NCBI GenBank assembly: GCA_018398765.1
Contig: JAHBMJ010004457.1
Location: 7,956 to 71,955, forward strand
DNA length: 64,000 nucleotides
Origin: Chromera velia
Lineage: Eukaryota > Sar > Chromeraceae
Reading direction: 5' to 3'
The translations under genes and the position numbers were made by a program. The first letter of the stretch is position 1. The number at the start of each line of letters is the position of its first letter. This document shows positions 12,207-27,000 of the stretch, one piece after another. The notes beneath the pieces were generated by a model. The model was not told where the DNA came from. It made no database searches and saw only the letters and a program-made list of their open reading frames with translations.

Positions 12207-15200
12207 GGAGAGGGGGAAGAGGCAGAGGCACAGTGAGCAAACAAGCAAGAAAGCAAGCAAGCAAGCATGAATGAAAGAGGCTGAAAGAAAGAAAGACAGA
12301 CAGACAGGCAGACAGACAGACAGACAGACAAACAGGCAGAACGAAAGAAAGAAAGAAAGAAAGAAAGAAAGAAAAGAGAGACAAAAGACCGCTTTTTCTG
12401 CTCTTTCCGTCCTCTGGTTGCTGTATCTCTTCGCTGCTCGTGTTCCTTGCCCCCCCTTCCGACCTGAAGACAAAGTGAATTTCGTCTCGAACACCGAAGC
12501 TCCTGTGAGTGCAGGTCTCCGACAGGAAGGGGAAGATACCGTCGGCGAAGGGCGCAAAGTACTGAGGATGCAAGGAGGGAAAAGAAGAAAAAGTGCAGCA
12601 TGAAAGACATTGTGGTGGTGGGGGGGAAAGCGTTCGTAACACAACCATTCAATGTTATTGGTTGAGATTTTCTGTCCCGTGATTACGTATGGCTGTAACT
12701 CCGTTGTCTATTCAGAGAGAAGTACGCCGTCACGGAAAATGATAGTGATTTCTCTATTTCTTTCCCCAAAGACATACTCTCTCTCTCTCTGACTACCTCA
12801 TTCGTTCGGCTCTGCTTGCTGACCTGAGGGCGGAGGCATATGATGCGAAGAAGGAGGAGACGGATGAGAAATGAACCCTCCACGTGCATGGCCTGATGCA
12901 TCCACTGCCGCAGATAGTCAGGAAGAGGAAGTCGTCCCTTCTGTCTGTCCTCGGTCGTCCCCTGCTGTTCCCACTGCTCCCCAAATCGCAGATGCATCAC
13001 GTCAAGAGTTCGGAGCAGCACAGGAAGCAGCGGCTCGCTGTTGATCGCGTCAGCATCCAACCAATCCTGCATGCATGCAGGAGGGCAAGAATGACAAAAA
13101 TCAACTGCCAGACGATTTTTCACATCATGTCCGAACGAGCATGACGCCCCCCTGCATCCTAATGCAAACTCACGCAGGCACACACATATGCCTCACAAAA
13201 ACAACGCATGGTGAGGGGACCTCAAAAGGAGCTCCCCTCACTTTGAAAGGTGCTGTTTACTGAGCCATCCACGTGAGGCGAGGGCAGGAGTGTGTAAGTT
13301 CTGCTGGATGAAGGCAAGATCATATGTGATAGACAAACAAACAAAGGACGGAGTGAGCACTGACAGAGAACCCCAAACCGCCCCTGTACCCCCCCACTCC
13401 CCATGCACCCACGAACCCCTCGCCAGACGATCCTGCCGTCATCACTCCTCTCCACAGCCCTCCCAAGAAGTCGACCCTGCAGCTGGAGAGTCGTGGAAAC
13501 AGAGTCCCCATCTGAGTCCCCCTCACCACCATGAAGCCACTCACCCCATCCCGCCCAACCTCGCGCATCCCCATCACTTGTTCCTGTCAGAGTACCGCCA
13601 GCCCCCGCCGTCACAAGTTGAGAAAGGACCACAGACCCACTCACTGCAGCCGCCGCACGGGCCCTCGCCAGACGGTCTCCCCCCTGCGCTTCTCCCTGTC
13701 CCTCTGTGAATGCTTGAGATGCGGAGATCGTGAAGGAAGAAGGCTCCTCTCCGAGCACCTGTATGCATGCATGTATGTGTGGAGCAGGAAATTTAGGAAG
13801 AAGACGACGCCGCAAATATCCTGTTTAGCATTCCCTTCAAAGTTCGTCTTCCAAACCTTCACCTGACAAAACAACTCTCAGATACACAACAACCACTTTT
13901 TCCCCTCTTCTCTCTTCGCTCACTTACCTGAAGAGTACTCTTCAATGTGCCCAGCGCCGTCTCCCTAGCAGCATCAAGAAAAGGATTCCCCCTCCCCATC
14001 GCCCTCGAGCGACGCCCCCCACTACCCCGTCTCCCCCCGCCGGACCTAGACGGTGTCACGTTCGAGAGACCCTCCAGTGTCGTCCCCGCACCCCCGCCAT
14101 CCCCCCCAAGACTCAGACTCCCTCCCTCCCCCCCCAGAGACCCTCCGATCGACCCACTTCCACCCATCCACCCGCGTCCGCCTCCTCCCTCCGAACTGCC
14201 GACAGACTGCGAAAGCGACAGAGACAGCGAAGAGCCCCCGACGCCTGCTGCCAGTACACCTCCAAGACGGCTGTTCGCATTCACACCCTGTCTCCGCGTT
14301 TGCGTGACTGAATTCAAATGATCATTCGGGAAAAGCGCAGCAACTGAGGCAGTGCCTGTGTTAGAGTTTGGGTAGTTCAGTGCGGAGAGGGATCTGACGC
14401 ACGCAAGAATGAGCGTCCCTGGGTGCGCTCACGAGAAATCACGGTTGGCAAATGAAGAAAATGACGAGAAGAAAATGAGAAGCTGAGAACGGATCTGACA
14501 ATTATTGAAGGAGAGAACTGAAAGTTCCGGGTGGGCAAAAGAGCCAACAACCAAAAACAAAACAGAAGAGACAGCAAAAACCCCTTTTTGTACACCTTAG
14601 CCACAGAGGACCCCCAAGAGCGTTTTTCTTCGGAAGAGGATGTGAACCTTTGTGTAACAGAAAGCAAAGGAAAACAATTGGAGGGAGAGAGTGCGAGAAA
14701 GGGAACAACGAAAAGGGAGAGAGAGAGGGGAGAGAGGTGGAGGGTGGCGATTCTCTCACCATAGTATTGCAACGAATAGCCCGAGCGTATCTGTCTTGGA
14801 AACGAAGCGCTGGCTCGAAAAGAGAACCTGCAACAGGAAGGAAGGCAGAAAGTCTCATTCATGCAGAGAGAGTCCCGTTTGATCGAGCTCTTTGATGGAC
14901 CTCGACCTATCTGGCCACATCCCCACTCACTCACTTATCGACTCCTCTCCCTCGCAAAAACTTTCCGAAGACAACCGGACTTCTCGCACTTTCTCTCTCA
15001 TCAAAAGCAAATCCGATTTCTTACGTGATTCTATGTACACTCTGCATTTCGTGCCCTGCAGGCCCTGAACACCTGATCGCCCCACCAACTGACTGCCCTT
15101 CCAAGGCGCTCACCTCTTCTCGTCGAACTCTCCGAGGCAAAGGGCCCAAGGAGGGGCCCCAAAGAGACCGTCGCTGTAGAGGGCCGCCTTGCTCTGGGTG

Positions 15201-17339
15201 GCAGAGATCATCGCGCACAGACAGCCGAACGCGCGGGTGAAGAACCTGAAACCAAATTGATCCGTGCAGAGGAACAGGGCTTGAATTACCACCACGAAGA
15301 TGGGCTTTGGGACCCACCCATTCATTCTTGTTCTCACATGGCTGGGGCAAGGCCGAGAGAGAGAAACGGAGAAGAAACTGCCAATCACTACCGTAGCGAA
15401 GGAGGAAGCAGCAACACTCGCATTCCCGAGATTGGCGCATGACCGCTGACGAAGACGGACCCTTGTGTGACGCTTTTCGACAGAGATTCCCATCCGACCT
15501 CCGACAGCGTCTGAATTCCCTTCTTTCCAACGACCTTCATCAGGGCAGGAAAGAGCTCCTTCATCAGCTGAGGCCCAGGAGACCCATACAGCTTTGTCGT
15601 CACCTCCTGCCGGATCCTCTCAGAGGGGAGGCGACAATGGCACAACTCCAGAAAGCCGAGTGCCGTAGCGATGCACTCCAGCTTCACGCTCGTGGAGTCA
15701 ACTGCCTCTCTGACCCCTCCTAGGGCAGAAATCGAGAGAGTGTTCCGTGCCGACGCCGCCTGCAGGACGTACTTTTGGAGTTCCTTCCATTGAGAGGCCC
15801 AGCAATGCTGCACTCACAAACGACAAGAATTGTCAAATTTCTCCCCAACACAAACCCCCTTACACGCCTCTTTAAAGGAAGGATACATCTGTCCTACACA
15901 GAATAATGCGGCTAGCATTGAAGGACGGAAGCAACCTCACTCCACGCAGACGAAAAAAGAGCTAGAGCCATTGAAATAAATGCCCCACCCAAACTGACTA
16001 ACCACGAGGTCTGACGGTTCCAATTCCCACGCAAGAGGGAGGAGAACCTTCTCACCAAGGGCAACCCGCAGATTCTCTTGAGCCCTGTTGTCGGTCCCTG
16101 TGTCACTGCATGCACAAACAATTAAGGGACGCATTGAGCTAGTCACACAGAGAGAGAGAGAAAAAAAAAAGTCAAACAAACCAAAGGAGGGAGCGTCGAG
16201 CAGAGCTCTAGAAGTCAGACTCCCTCCGTTCCTCTCTTCTATGCATGTAGGTGAGGAGAGCAAGCCGAGCAGGTTGTATTTTCGAAACCACAGTTTGGAG
16301 TGTCTCGATCCTCGCATGTGCCAGATAGGAACAGGAGACCAAGAGGACACGGTCGTTCACACCTCAAGGAAAGTACCCAGAGTCAGATCCAAAAACAAAA
16401 AAAAACTTTCGGGAAAGAGTTGGAAAAGTGCCACAGCCAAAGAGTACTCGCAGAGCAATGCCTACCCACTTAAACGCCTTGAAGGTATCATTGAAAACTT
16501 TGCGCGCGACTTCGGAGCTCCTGGCTGCTCTCTGGAGAAATCGCGCGACGTGTCTATCCACAGTGAGTCGTTCGGCATGAGCACTTTCCCTCAGGGTGCT
16601 GCAACATTGACAACAAGACAAACAAAAATACAGCTCTGCCGGGCGAGGAAGGGGAGAAGCAAAGACCGGAGACTGCCAAAATGAACGTCAATTAACAGAG
16701 AATTAATGCATGAGACAAGGAGGAGGAAAACCATCTGTCTTCTTCAAAGGGCTTCCTTCCTTCGACCATCGGGAGAGAAAAAAAAAGAAACCGACAGACC
16801 TCCAGAGACACTCAAGAAGGCTCGAAGGAGGTTCCTTCTCCCCCTTTGGAAGACGCTCCTCTGTTGCGCTTCCGCCTGCCCCCGTGCTCTCCCTCAAGCC
16901 ACCTGGAGGCACGTCCACACACTGCACCAGAGCCTCTAGCACTGCACCTAAAAGTTGTCTGAAGGCATCTGCGTCTGCCTGACTCCCCCAAGGGTCTGTT
17001 GACTGCAGCCAGCGAATCAAAACGAACATGCAAGACGCATGTAAAGACAAGCTGTCTGCCTTTTCTTCTCCCCCCTTTTTGCTCTACCACAGACAGACAC
17101 GGATTGATCAAGACACCATCGTGAAAAAAAGTATGACAGCTGAATGATATCGAATCCACCCGACCGATTCAGCCAAAACGATTGGATGGAATCAGAGGGC
17201 CCGAGGGAGTGAGTGATCGCTTCGAGAAAGGGAGGCCAGAAACAAAGAACTCTCCTTCATGATTGCCTGCCTGCCAAAAGCTCATTCATCAGAGGTGTGT
17301 GAAAGTAAAAATCGGCAGGTTCCCAGTGACGCGCGCGCG

Positions 17340-17373
<34 letters not shown>

Positions 17374-20300
17374 TACATGCAGGCAGACAGAAGTACACGC
17401 AAGCCGACAAAGAGACTGACTTTGATTGGGAATTGTTCCGCTACTATGTTGTGTGTCTGCTCAAGCGAAGCTCGCAATGCCACTGCAACACCAGCCCCCC
17501 CTTCGCGAGCATCCACACGTCCCCTTCGGCCCTGTCGGCTTCCCGTACTTCGTCCACCGCCCCCCCTTGCTCGCTTTGACCCATTCTCTGCCGCCTCCCC
17601 GCCGCCCCAGATGGACCCATCCCCCCCGTCCAAGAGAACGTTCCAGACTCTGCATGCACGGCAAGAGAAATAAAGACAGTCAGGTACCCCCGCTGGAGAC
17701 GAATATGCCCTTCTAGCTAGAGAGAAGCTCAAAAAAGAACTTGCACAGGCGAAAGAAGACGAGAAAGACTGGGTCAAATAGGTTTAAATGTACAGGAGGA
17801 ATGCAGGAAGGAATACAACTGACTGACCGGAAGGGCAAAGGCGCCAGGGACCGGAGCACGAAGGCCCTCTGTCTCGAATTCAATTTGGGAGCCTCCATTA
17901 GGGTCGCGTACATCTCATTCACTCCCTTTAGACAATCAAGACCTTCCCTGCACGTGCACAACAAAAGGACACGGAATTGACATGTCTCTGGCCATCGACT
18001 GGGTGATCAAATGAACCCATCTTCGCCTTCTGAGCCTCTCAAATTTGCCGCTTGTCCGACTTGTGCTTTTTGTGCAAGCAAATGCAGCATGCGAGCTCTA
18101 GAAATTTCCGTCCGTGCGCAGTCGCGCACTTTTTGAATCGCCTTTTCTTAGCAGGACCGCAGAGCATCTCTTCCTCCCGAAGCTCTAAGATCATTCCTTT
18201 GCCATACTTTTCCCCCTACGCGCTTGTTCTCTTGCCCAATTCCGGTTCTGACCTGCTTTCACCAAGAAAGGCCAGGAAAAAGCGGAGACGGGAGGCGTTC
18301 GAGATGAGCGCCACGAGTCGCAATACGAGGGCGGTGGCAGCCTTGTGCTGGCGCATTCCGGCCTTGCTGGCATCTTTCTCGTTGAAGGCTTTCAAACGAT
18401 CAACTAGGGGATGGAGCGCTTTCACGGCAGTGCAAAGTCCTCTCGCGACTTCCAGTCGTTCATCCTCAGCTTCCTCCTGCCCTCCGCTGTCGTCTTCTGT
18501 GTCTCCTTCCTCATCCTCTGGTCCCCTCTCGCCATCCTTTGTGGATGACACCCGCTTGAGACACTCTAGGAAAACGTCAAAGATACCGAAACACTCCCAC
18601 AAAGAAGGCACCCAGTCAGTCGGACCCCCCCAAGTTCCCCCCGGCACAGTTTGAGACACAGAACGCACACAAGCCCCGCAGACGTCAGAGAGTCTCTGCA
18701 AAAGCAAGCTACCCAGCTTCTGTAGAAGATCCGAAGAGAGTTTACGACGGGGCACCCCCGCCAAAGCAAAGAGGACACGAACAGGTTCCTCCTTTTCTGT
18801 TTCATCTGACGCGTCGCGGCTTTTCACTGCAAGCGCAAGAAATCTGCAAAGCGCATGACAGAAAATGTCCTGTTGGATTGAGGAAGCACTAGAAGAACTG
18901 GTCATCCTCCTTTGCCCGCCTCTCCGAGATCCCATCCGTCTCCCTCCCGCGGTAGACGCGTTCATTTTCCTCAAACACTCCAGAGAATCTTGGACGAAAA
19001 AATTGAATGACACCTCGCCCCCCTCTTCCGTGACCTGTGTCCCCCCCGGAGTGCCCAACGGAAAGAGAGAAACCTCATGGAGGACTTCCAGCAGGTCCAG
19101 ATAACACTCCAACCGTTCCACCGTCTCTGTCGGGTCACTCGACCCTCCACTGTCTCTAAAATCCCTCAGCTCACTCCCCACGGCCCCCGCGCCATTGGCT
19201 CTAGACTCTCGGAACCGGAGCTGCTCCAAGTCACTTCTCTCCCCTTCCCCCCGCGATCTCCCCGCTCCACCTCCCAGGACATCAAAACCGTCCCTCTGGA
19301 GACTCTCAAAGAAAAGAACGTCCTGCAAAGACAGCGATCAAAGGAAAGTTACGACAAACACCAACCGAACTTCCTCCCCACAGACACCTCTCCTAAGCCA
19401 CTCATCCATTCATCCAGTCATTGAGGAAAGAAAGATATAGCCCAAACCTTTGTACTGCAATTTGGATGTGCAAGCCTGGGTCTGACTGTGCAAAAGAACA
19501 CTTTCTGCAGCGAAAAGAAAGTGGCTCCTCAATGGAGACATCCCCAGTTCGACGCCAGCGGCAGAGAAGGTGCGTGGCTCTTCTTTCTTTTGCACGATTT
19601 GAGACTCATGAGGCGGTTTCTTCAAATCGTACGAGCAGTCCCACAGTCGAACGAGACGGGGTACAGGGCAGAGGGTGGCAAACAACTCCATGGTTCAGAG
19701 CCTAGTCAAGAGAATTACGTCCCGAGAAACAGAGGATCTGCAAGAGTTGATGAGAGAGACTCTTTGTGGCGCAGGCACAGATGGCGACTGACCGCCGTTT
19801 CTGAAGAATCTGTAGCAAGCCCTGTCCTCAATGCAGCGCGTCTTTTAAGATCGAATTCTTCCCTCTCGTTGAGCCTGAAAACATGAAAAGGGACAGAATG
19901 TGCAGGTTGATCAAAGAAAGTGCGCAAACTGCAAATCGTAGCACTGCAGGATCCCATGCATCGATCGTTTTGGTCCAGCTTGCAGAAAGAGGTCCAGTGC
20001 GAATTGTTGGCCGAAATTGTCATCACAAAGTTGGAAGGGAAGAGAGAGAGAAGGAGGGGGGGGAGGGAAAGAAGGAAGGGCATACAAGAGAAAAGACAGA
20101 AGGAGCACAAGAGAGAGAGCTGAGGAAAGGCACTGAGAGTATTCAGACATCTCAAACTGACCAAAGTGTCAAGGCATCATTCACGCGTTCCCTCCCACCA
20201 TGCAAAGACCTCTCCACTCTCTTCAGAGCCCCTCCGCAGGCTTCCAGAACATCTCGACGCTCCACCCCGTTCCTGTGAGAAAGTGGAAACGTAAAGAGAG

Positions 20301-22053
20301 TATGGCTGGCTGATTCTGTCGAAACACAGGGAGGAAAAGAGGGTCCTTCCTTTTTTGCACAAACTCAGCTGGAGTGCTCCTAGCAATCCAAAATGAAACC
20401 ACAGAGGGTAAAGCCCGCGAGATGACCAACAGACACGACACTGCTTGCCACACCGATTTCCGATGTCTGTGCCCGAGGCAAGAGCCAGAAGGAAGCATTG
20501 GGAGAAACCAAAATCCACGACCCATCATACGAAACAATTGTGGCGTGCATGGGGCGTTTATATCATCTTTCTTTCCGAAGTGACTCACGAAGGAAGCGCG
20601 AGCCGATGCGGACACGCCACACAATCCAGCAGAAAGAAGAGCAATTTGTTCTTCGATTCTGCAGAATGAAAAGAGGTCAAGAGCAGTCAGAAGATGACAC
20701 CGCCGCGCATCTGCACTGAAAGTGACAACGCAAGTTTAAAGAAAAACCGGGTGACCTTCATTCCCCTTCGAGTTCAATCAAGCAGAGATCAAGGAGACAT
20801 AGATGCGGCACATTTTCACGCACACCCACCCACCCGACCCTCTCCCACACACGCACACACAATCGTAAGCGAGCGGATACAGGAACGAACGAGCAAACAG
20901 AGAACCCAAGGAGCCCGCCTACCTTTTCCTTTGGCTTTCTGCCCACCAGATCCTCCGAGCAGACTGTCCAAATCCATGCACCCCTTCCCCTTTCCGTCAG
21001 CAGACAACGACAGAACCCTTCCCAACAGCGTCACCATCTCGGCACCCCGTTTCCTGATCTCATCATGTTCCAGAACCTCAGACAACTGAGTCTGCTGTTG
21101 ATCGATTTCAGAGACCCCCTTTCCACTCTCACTAGTCCACACAAAAACACACTCTTCGCCCCGTAGCGCTTCAACAACCTTCGCGACCTACAGAGACGTA
21201 CATAGGACACATGCACACGGAAGGAAAAGATGACAGGCCTTGATAATTGACCAAAAATTTCAGCGAGAACGGCAAGCCACGAAAGAGAGGACGCCGATCG
21301 CGAAAAGCCACAGCCACACGCAGATCCGGACCCATGATCCAAACATTTGATGCTCACCTCTTTACCCAAAGGAAGCGTTTCGATGTCCTCACAGGAAAGC
21401 ACACCCATCTCTTGAAGCCACACAACAGAATCCAGGATCCGGCACACGACTGCAAACGCGCTGCACGCCCTCTCGATGGCCTCCTCGACGACCTCTCTTT
21501 CTTTCTCATCTCCAGGAGAGTGCGAGGAGGAGCAGGAGACGGACTGGAGGCATGCGAGACTCGACAGGAGGTTTTGCCGTTCTGCAGGGATTCAATCCAT
21601 GCACAGAGAAAAGTTTGCATGAGCCTGTGTGCGAGTGAGTGGAATTTCGGAGGCTTTCAGCAGGCCGCTTCAATTATTTGGATACAAAACGAAAAATGCA
21701 AGACCAGAAAATGAATTCCCCGTCGGCCCACTTCGACTGTCAATTACGTTCTTTCCGGACCTCCCCGCACGGGGATGACATACCATTACCATTTCGTTTT
21801 CCCCTGACTCACCAGTATGACTGTGGTCCTCCTCCGCCTCCAATGTCAAGCGAGCCCATTCTGCTCGAGACGTCCCTCCAGCCTGGGCCCCCGTCCCCCC
21901 TCTCTCTCGCTTCCCGTGCAGAGGCTGAGCCTGCACCTGCCTCCTCCCATCTGCTTCTCTCCCGTCGCACAGGAGCAACACAGCGTGACGGGAGAAGTCC
22001 CTGCTGGCTGGACAGCTCGACAGTCTGGTGTACTCTCACACACACACACACGC

Positions 22054-22090
<37 letters not shown>

Positions 22091-22091
22091 A

Positions 22092-22125
<34 letters not shown>

Positions 22126-23191
22126 TAGAGAGAGAGAGAGATAGAGAGAGAGAGAGATAGAGAGATAGAGAGATAGAGAGAGACATGTACGTATAGAGGC
22201 AGGAGAAGAAAAAGCAGGAGAAAACGAAAGCAAACGAGAATCAATTCAGTAGTTTTCTATTCAGCTACAAAACTTTGGGCGAATGTCTTGCCTGCTCTTG
22301 ACGGAGGGCTCCAGATCTGCGAGCTCTTATCTCTGAGAAGTCGGTAAGAAGCTTTTTAGAACTAACGCATCGTCTCTCCCTCCCTCCCTCCCTCCCCATG
22401 ACTCTCTCTCCCTCCATATAAGTTCTTTCAAGTGGACAGCTAGTTTGAAGTCAACTGACAGAGCCTCCCTCCAGAGAATTTGTAGGAGTGTCTGGAGGTC
22501 CTTGACGCTAGGTCTCTCCTTTGGAACCTCGACGAGACGGTCGAACTGAATCTCGCCCAAGCCCTTTGACAAAGACCTCCGGTGTCTCCCGATCAACGCG
22601 ACCAGCACGTTGGCGAGGTCGACAGCCCCACTCCCGCTCTGCTGAGACGCCTGGCTGCCTCCCGACCCTCCCCCTGCGCCGTTCCCCCTGCCCCCCACCG
22701 ATTCGCATCCCTGACCCGGGGATCTTCCAGTCTGTCTTGAAGCCCTCAAAGCACTCAGAACGTGGCACAGACTCTTCAGTGCAAACAGATTCACCTGCAG
22801 GGAGAAAACAACAGAGCGAAGACAGGGTGGAGAACGATGCGGCCCTATAGATTCTTTCAGTAGGAGAGTCGTGGGTTCGCAAAGAGGCTAATCAGGGGGA
22901 AAAGACCGATGAGGCCCTCACGAGACGCCCTCGAATCAAGCAAGAAATGCACACGAAAAGACTACGCAAACGGGGTGACTGAGACTGACTAACCGACCGA
23001 CTGACAATTTCCGCATCTGCCTGCATTGTCGGCATGAGAGACTGACTAACCGACTGACTGACAATTTCCGCATCTGCCTGCATTGTCGGCATGAAGGCCT
23101 GCAGAGTTGCGGCGCCCCCCATCCTTCTGAAGGGGTCCGGGTGGTCTGCACTTGAGAAAAGCACGAGCACACAGGTAGGCATACTCACGTC

Positions 23192-23239
<48 letters not shown>

Positions 23240-23463
23240 AACGCCCACGCAGAAGGAGGAAAAGCACGCGATCCAAGCAACAGGGACGAAAAGGAATGGA
23301 TCTCAAGAGAAAAACACCAGATGGCAAGACATTTAGACAACAATGTCCAGGACACCACAAAAGTTCTCGCCATGACGAAGAATGCTGCACGGCTTGTTTC
23401 GGATCCCACAGGAAGAAACGAAATCGTCATCCTCATTCATTTTTAGAAAGCCAGACAGACAGG

Positions 23464-23515
<52 letters not shown>

Positions 23516-24001
23516 GGAAAAGAAACCACCAACCCAGGGCATCAAAAAGCTTCTGCAGTTGTGACTCGAGAGAGGACACCCGCAGAGCCCTCTGCTTGCA
23601 TACGTATTTGAGGAACTCTGCTAGGCACTGCCCCGCTGCAAGCACAGCACATGTGCGACAAGACCTTTACGGAAGCACTCCAGGAGAGTCGCACATTGAA
23701 TAACATTCATCCTTGCGCATGAAGAGATTTCTTCCACATCCCCTCTTTTGTGCCTGCACTCCTTTTATTTTCATACAGAATTCTTCTGTATGAAAATAGA
23801 TTCTTTCAGATCCCCTCTTTTGTACCTGCACTCCACACTAAATCTCTCCCTTTGAGGAACCTGCCGTCCAGGCTGATCAGAAGGCAGCTAACTCACCGAG
23901 TTCTCTCAATGTCTTGCTTGTCTTGTCACCAAGTTTCTCAATGAGGCAGTCAGTCACAGCCTCTGAGACCTGCGCGACCGAACAAACACACGGACACACA
24001 C

Positions 24002-24041
<40 letters not shown>

Positions 24042-27000
24042 GCACACACGCAGAGAGAGAGAGAGAGAGAGAGAGCACAAAAGAGGAGACGAGGAGCCGT
24101 AATCGTTGACTGCTTGACTCAAGGAAGCCGATCTCATCTTAGGGAAAGGCTAAAAAGAGACGGTGCGAGTAAGCGAGACGAGGAATGACAAAGGCGTTCT
24201 TGCTGCTGTCTTCTATCCATGCAGTTGGCGTTTTACGGAGCTACGAGCAGCTGGATGGACGGATAGGCGATAGAAGCACGTGCCTGCCTGCCTGTCTGAC
24301 TGACGGCTTTTCCCTTCTCGGAGGCTGTCCATCGGGAGAGTTGCAGCAGGAGCGGGCGGAGGATCTGTTGAGGCAACGGGTCTGCAGAGGACCCTACCCT
24401 GCATGCAGGTCATGAAGGAGATGAAAGAAGCTCGGTTCTCTGAATTAATAGAGGGAAGCAGATGAACCAGAAGCGAAGAAACTCTCCATTGGTCAAGTCG
24501 ACGAGGGAAACCAGCATCGGCAGGTCCCCTTAAGGAAACAAGGACCAGACGTGTGGATGCGTGAAAGGGGGGGCCTTTTGTCTGCATTTTCAGCAGCGCC
24601 AAATGAAACACTCAGCAATGTGAATAAGGCAAACGATGATGGATGCATCGAGTAGTTGACTGACATCTTCAGAGTAAATTCTGCCCCATCGACCTTTTGT
24701 TTCAAGACAGCCAGACCTGTCGTCAGTCCATCTTGTGCGGAGCTCGGTTGAACAGGGACACCCAAAGAAAAGAAAGCTCGACGGCCAGCCGTTTCGCGTG
24801 TTTTTTTTTACAAGCTGTATCTGCGCAAGCCGACAAATCTCGCTGACCAGATTGTCTTTCGACTTACCCTAACAAGACAGGGAAAATGTCTCGGAAGAGT
24901 GCCACGACCGCCTCCTTTCTCTCTTCTGTGCGAGCCCCCCCTGAGATCTGCCCAATGAAGAATTGAGTGACCGCGTGAAGGAACTCGGTGGCGGAACTGC
25001 GCAGCTGCCTGTCGGGACTCTTCAACGCGACCTGTAGAGAGACGGTGCATGCATTTATTCATTTTCATACAGAAGGCTTTTTTAAGGACAGTAAGAAAAA
25101 TAATTCTGTATGAAAATAAATGCCTGTCGGGACTCTTCAACGCGACCTGTAGAGAGACGGTGCATGCATTTATTTATTTTCATACAGAATTCTTTTTTAG
25201 GGACAGCATGAAAAAGAATTCTGTATGAAAATAAATGCCTGTTGGGACTCTTCAACGCGACCTGTAGAGAGACGGACGAGGTGGGGGGAGGGCAAGATGA
25301 GAATTTTTTTGCACCCACTTGGGGGAAGATTTTGTGGTCCTTTTTTAAAAAATATAATTTTTGCGCATATTTGTATTCGGAGTTTTGCTTTCCAACCAGT
25401 TTCGCTCTTCGACATAGACAAAAACAAACACGTACACGCACCCGCCACAAGATGAGGTGAAAAGTGTCTACACAGAAAATGGAAAGTAAATCCCGAAACT
25501 CGGCACTCAGTTCTTTCAGCGCATCGAAGTACGACGTCAACGTCTCGAACTGAAATAAAAGAGATCACCCAAAAATTGCCTGCCAGATGCCTTTGAACTG
25601 ACCGACCTCAGAGACCCTGTCTACCACAGCTCCCACATTTATCTGGCAGACACTTCCTTTAAAGGGAATCTCAAAGGCCACCTCCTCGAATTGCGGGTGT
25701 CTGTGTCTCCCTGCTCCCCCTGCCCCTCCCTGCATCCCTCTCGCAAAGGGAAAGCCCGGCCCAGCGGGACCGTCTCTGTCCAGAGCGCTCTTCTTGCTTT
25801 TTGCCAGCGACGCGGTTTGAATGGATGCCTCCGCAAACGCCGCGGCGCGCCCCCCCAAGGACCCAAGGTACCGAATGACACGCCTGCAAAGGACTGCACC
25901 GCATTTTCGAGGTAGGGGAGGAGCCAGACAGTTCAGTGACGAAGGCAAGAAGCGGCACCAGAAAACCGCAGTGTCAGAAGCGGCGTGAAAGAAGGAAGGG
26001 AGGAAAAGCGACATTGTTCATAGCCTGAGTGATCTGCAGGCCTGTCTTGCAGCCCGATGCACACTTCTGTTTTCCCCCTCAGTCTCCTCTCCATCCTCTA
26101 CAATCCTCTGTCTGGCGAACAGATGTAACATGTAAACAGGCTTTTTGTGTTGCATTACTTCTCAACAGCTCTCTCTGGACTTCTAGATGGCGCACACGTG
26201 ACAGACCAACCTTCTCTGCTGTCTTCTGCGAGCTCATCTTCGTCCTCTTCCAAAACATCATCACTCTCTCCCTGCCCATCTCCGACAACCTGAACAACAG
26301 CCCTCCCTCTCTGTGCCTTTTCTCTCCGAAGACGTCGCCGGGCCCTCCTCAGATCCCGACCGGTCAGACCCGCCCCCCCAGCCTGACCACCTTCCAAAGA
26401 CCCACTGCCTCCGGCTGCAAATTCGAGGAAAGTAAAACAACCGCACCGTTTCCGATGTTTTGAACAGTAGAGTCCCCAAAAGAAGAAAGAGAGAAAAACA
26501 CGCAGTCTCTCAGTGCACGACCGTTTGTGTTGCATGCACAGACGTTTCTTTCACTGAGGCAGACTACAAACGAGCAGTTAAAGTGAAGAGACAAAAGAAC
26601 TGCTCATTTCACAAAAGGATGCGAGAACACAGACACACTGACAGACCAGAGACAGGCACAGGAGACAGAAACAGAGACATACGCAGACCGAGGCAAAGAA
26701 GCAACAAAATAAGTAAAGAGAAAAAAAAAAGCCCACCTACCGGGAGCATTCAAGATCTGGAACAGAAGGGGCAGCGTGGACCTTTGGCACGCAGCGGCCG
26801 CTTGGGCTGCCTCGCTGCAGAAGAAACAGACAAGCAGACATGCTCGTAAGCAAGAAGACAGGCAGGGAGACAAGGGCGTCAACTGTACAGAAAGGACGGA
26901 CACACTTATCCGCGCGAAATGTACACGGCTCTGAGTGTCACAGAGAAATATTGGAGCCAGAAAGAAGGTCGGCTTCTGGTGGGTTGTTTCACTGGAAGTA

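Larger units (their letters stand above)
9053..17947 (-). other. PRKDC: DNA-PKcs exons 33-47: circular cradle and DNA-PKcs-specific region
   Basis: Exons: 17947-17828, 17649-17421, 17002-16800, 16598-16470, 16105-16003, 15807-15461, 15245-15114, 14827-14760, 14307-13928, 13758-13417 (or 13390), 13066-12824, 12561-12464, 12073-11948, 11569-10712 and 10374-9053. Several blocks match human DNA-PKcs in order. LPDYLRQWMHQAM corresponds to LPSWMKFLHGKLG. YFAPFADGIFPFL corresponds to FRPYAKHWLSPLL. ARKYRVGELPDVRVT corresponds to the YRSYRHGDLPDIQIK stretch just before FAT. That last block is peculiar to DNA-PKcs and is the best evidence against another PIKK. Exon 47 holds a long Ala/Gly/Gln-rich insert where human carries its phosphorylated linker, so an equivalent regulatory linker is plausible but unproven. 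Confidence 0.85.

Noticed and set aside
12014-12652. Long frames rich in Cys-Val or Thr-His
   Set aside because: They are readings through AC/TG microsatellites in an intron.
22840-22890. Possible tRNA-like GGGTTCGC word
   Set aside because: No matching acceptor stem or anticodon arm could be folded around it.
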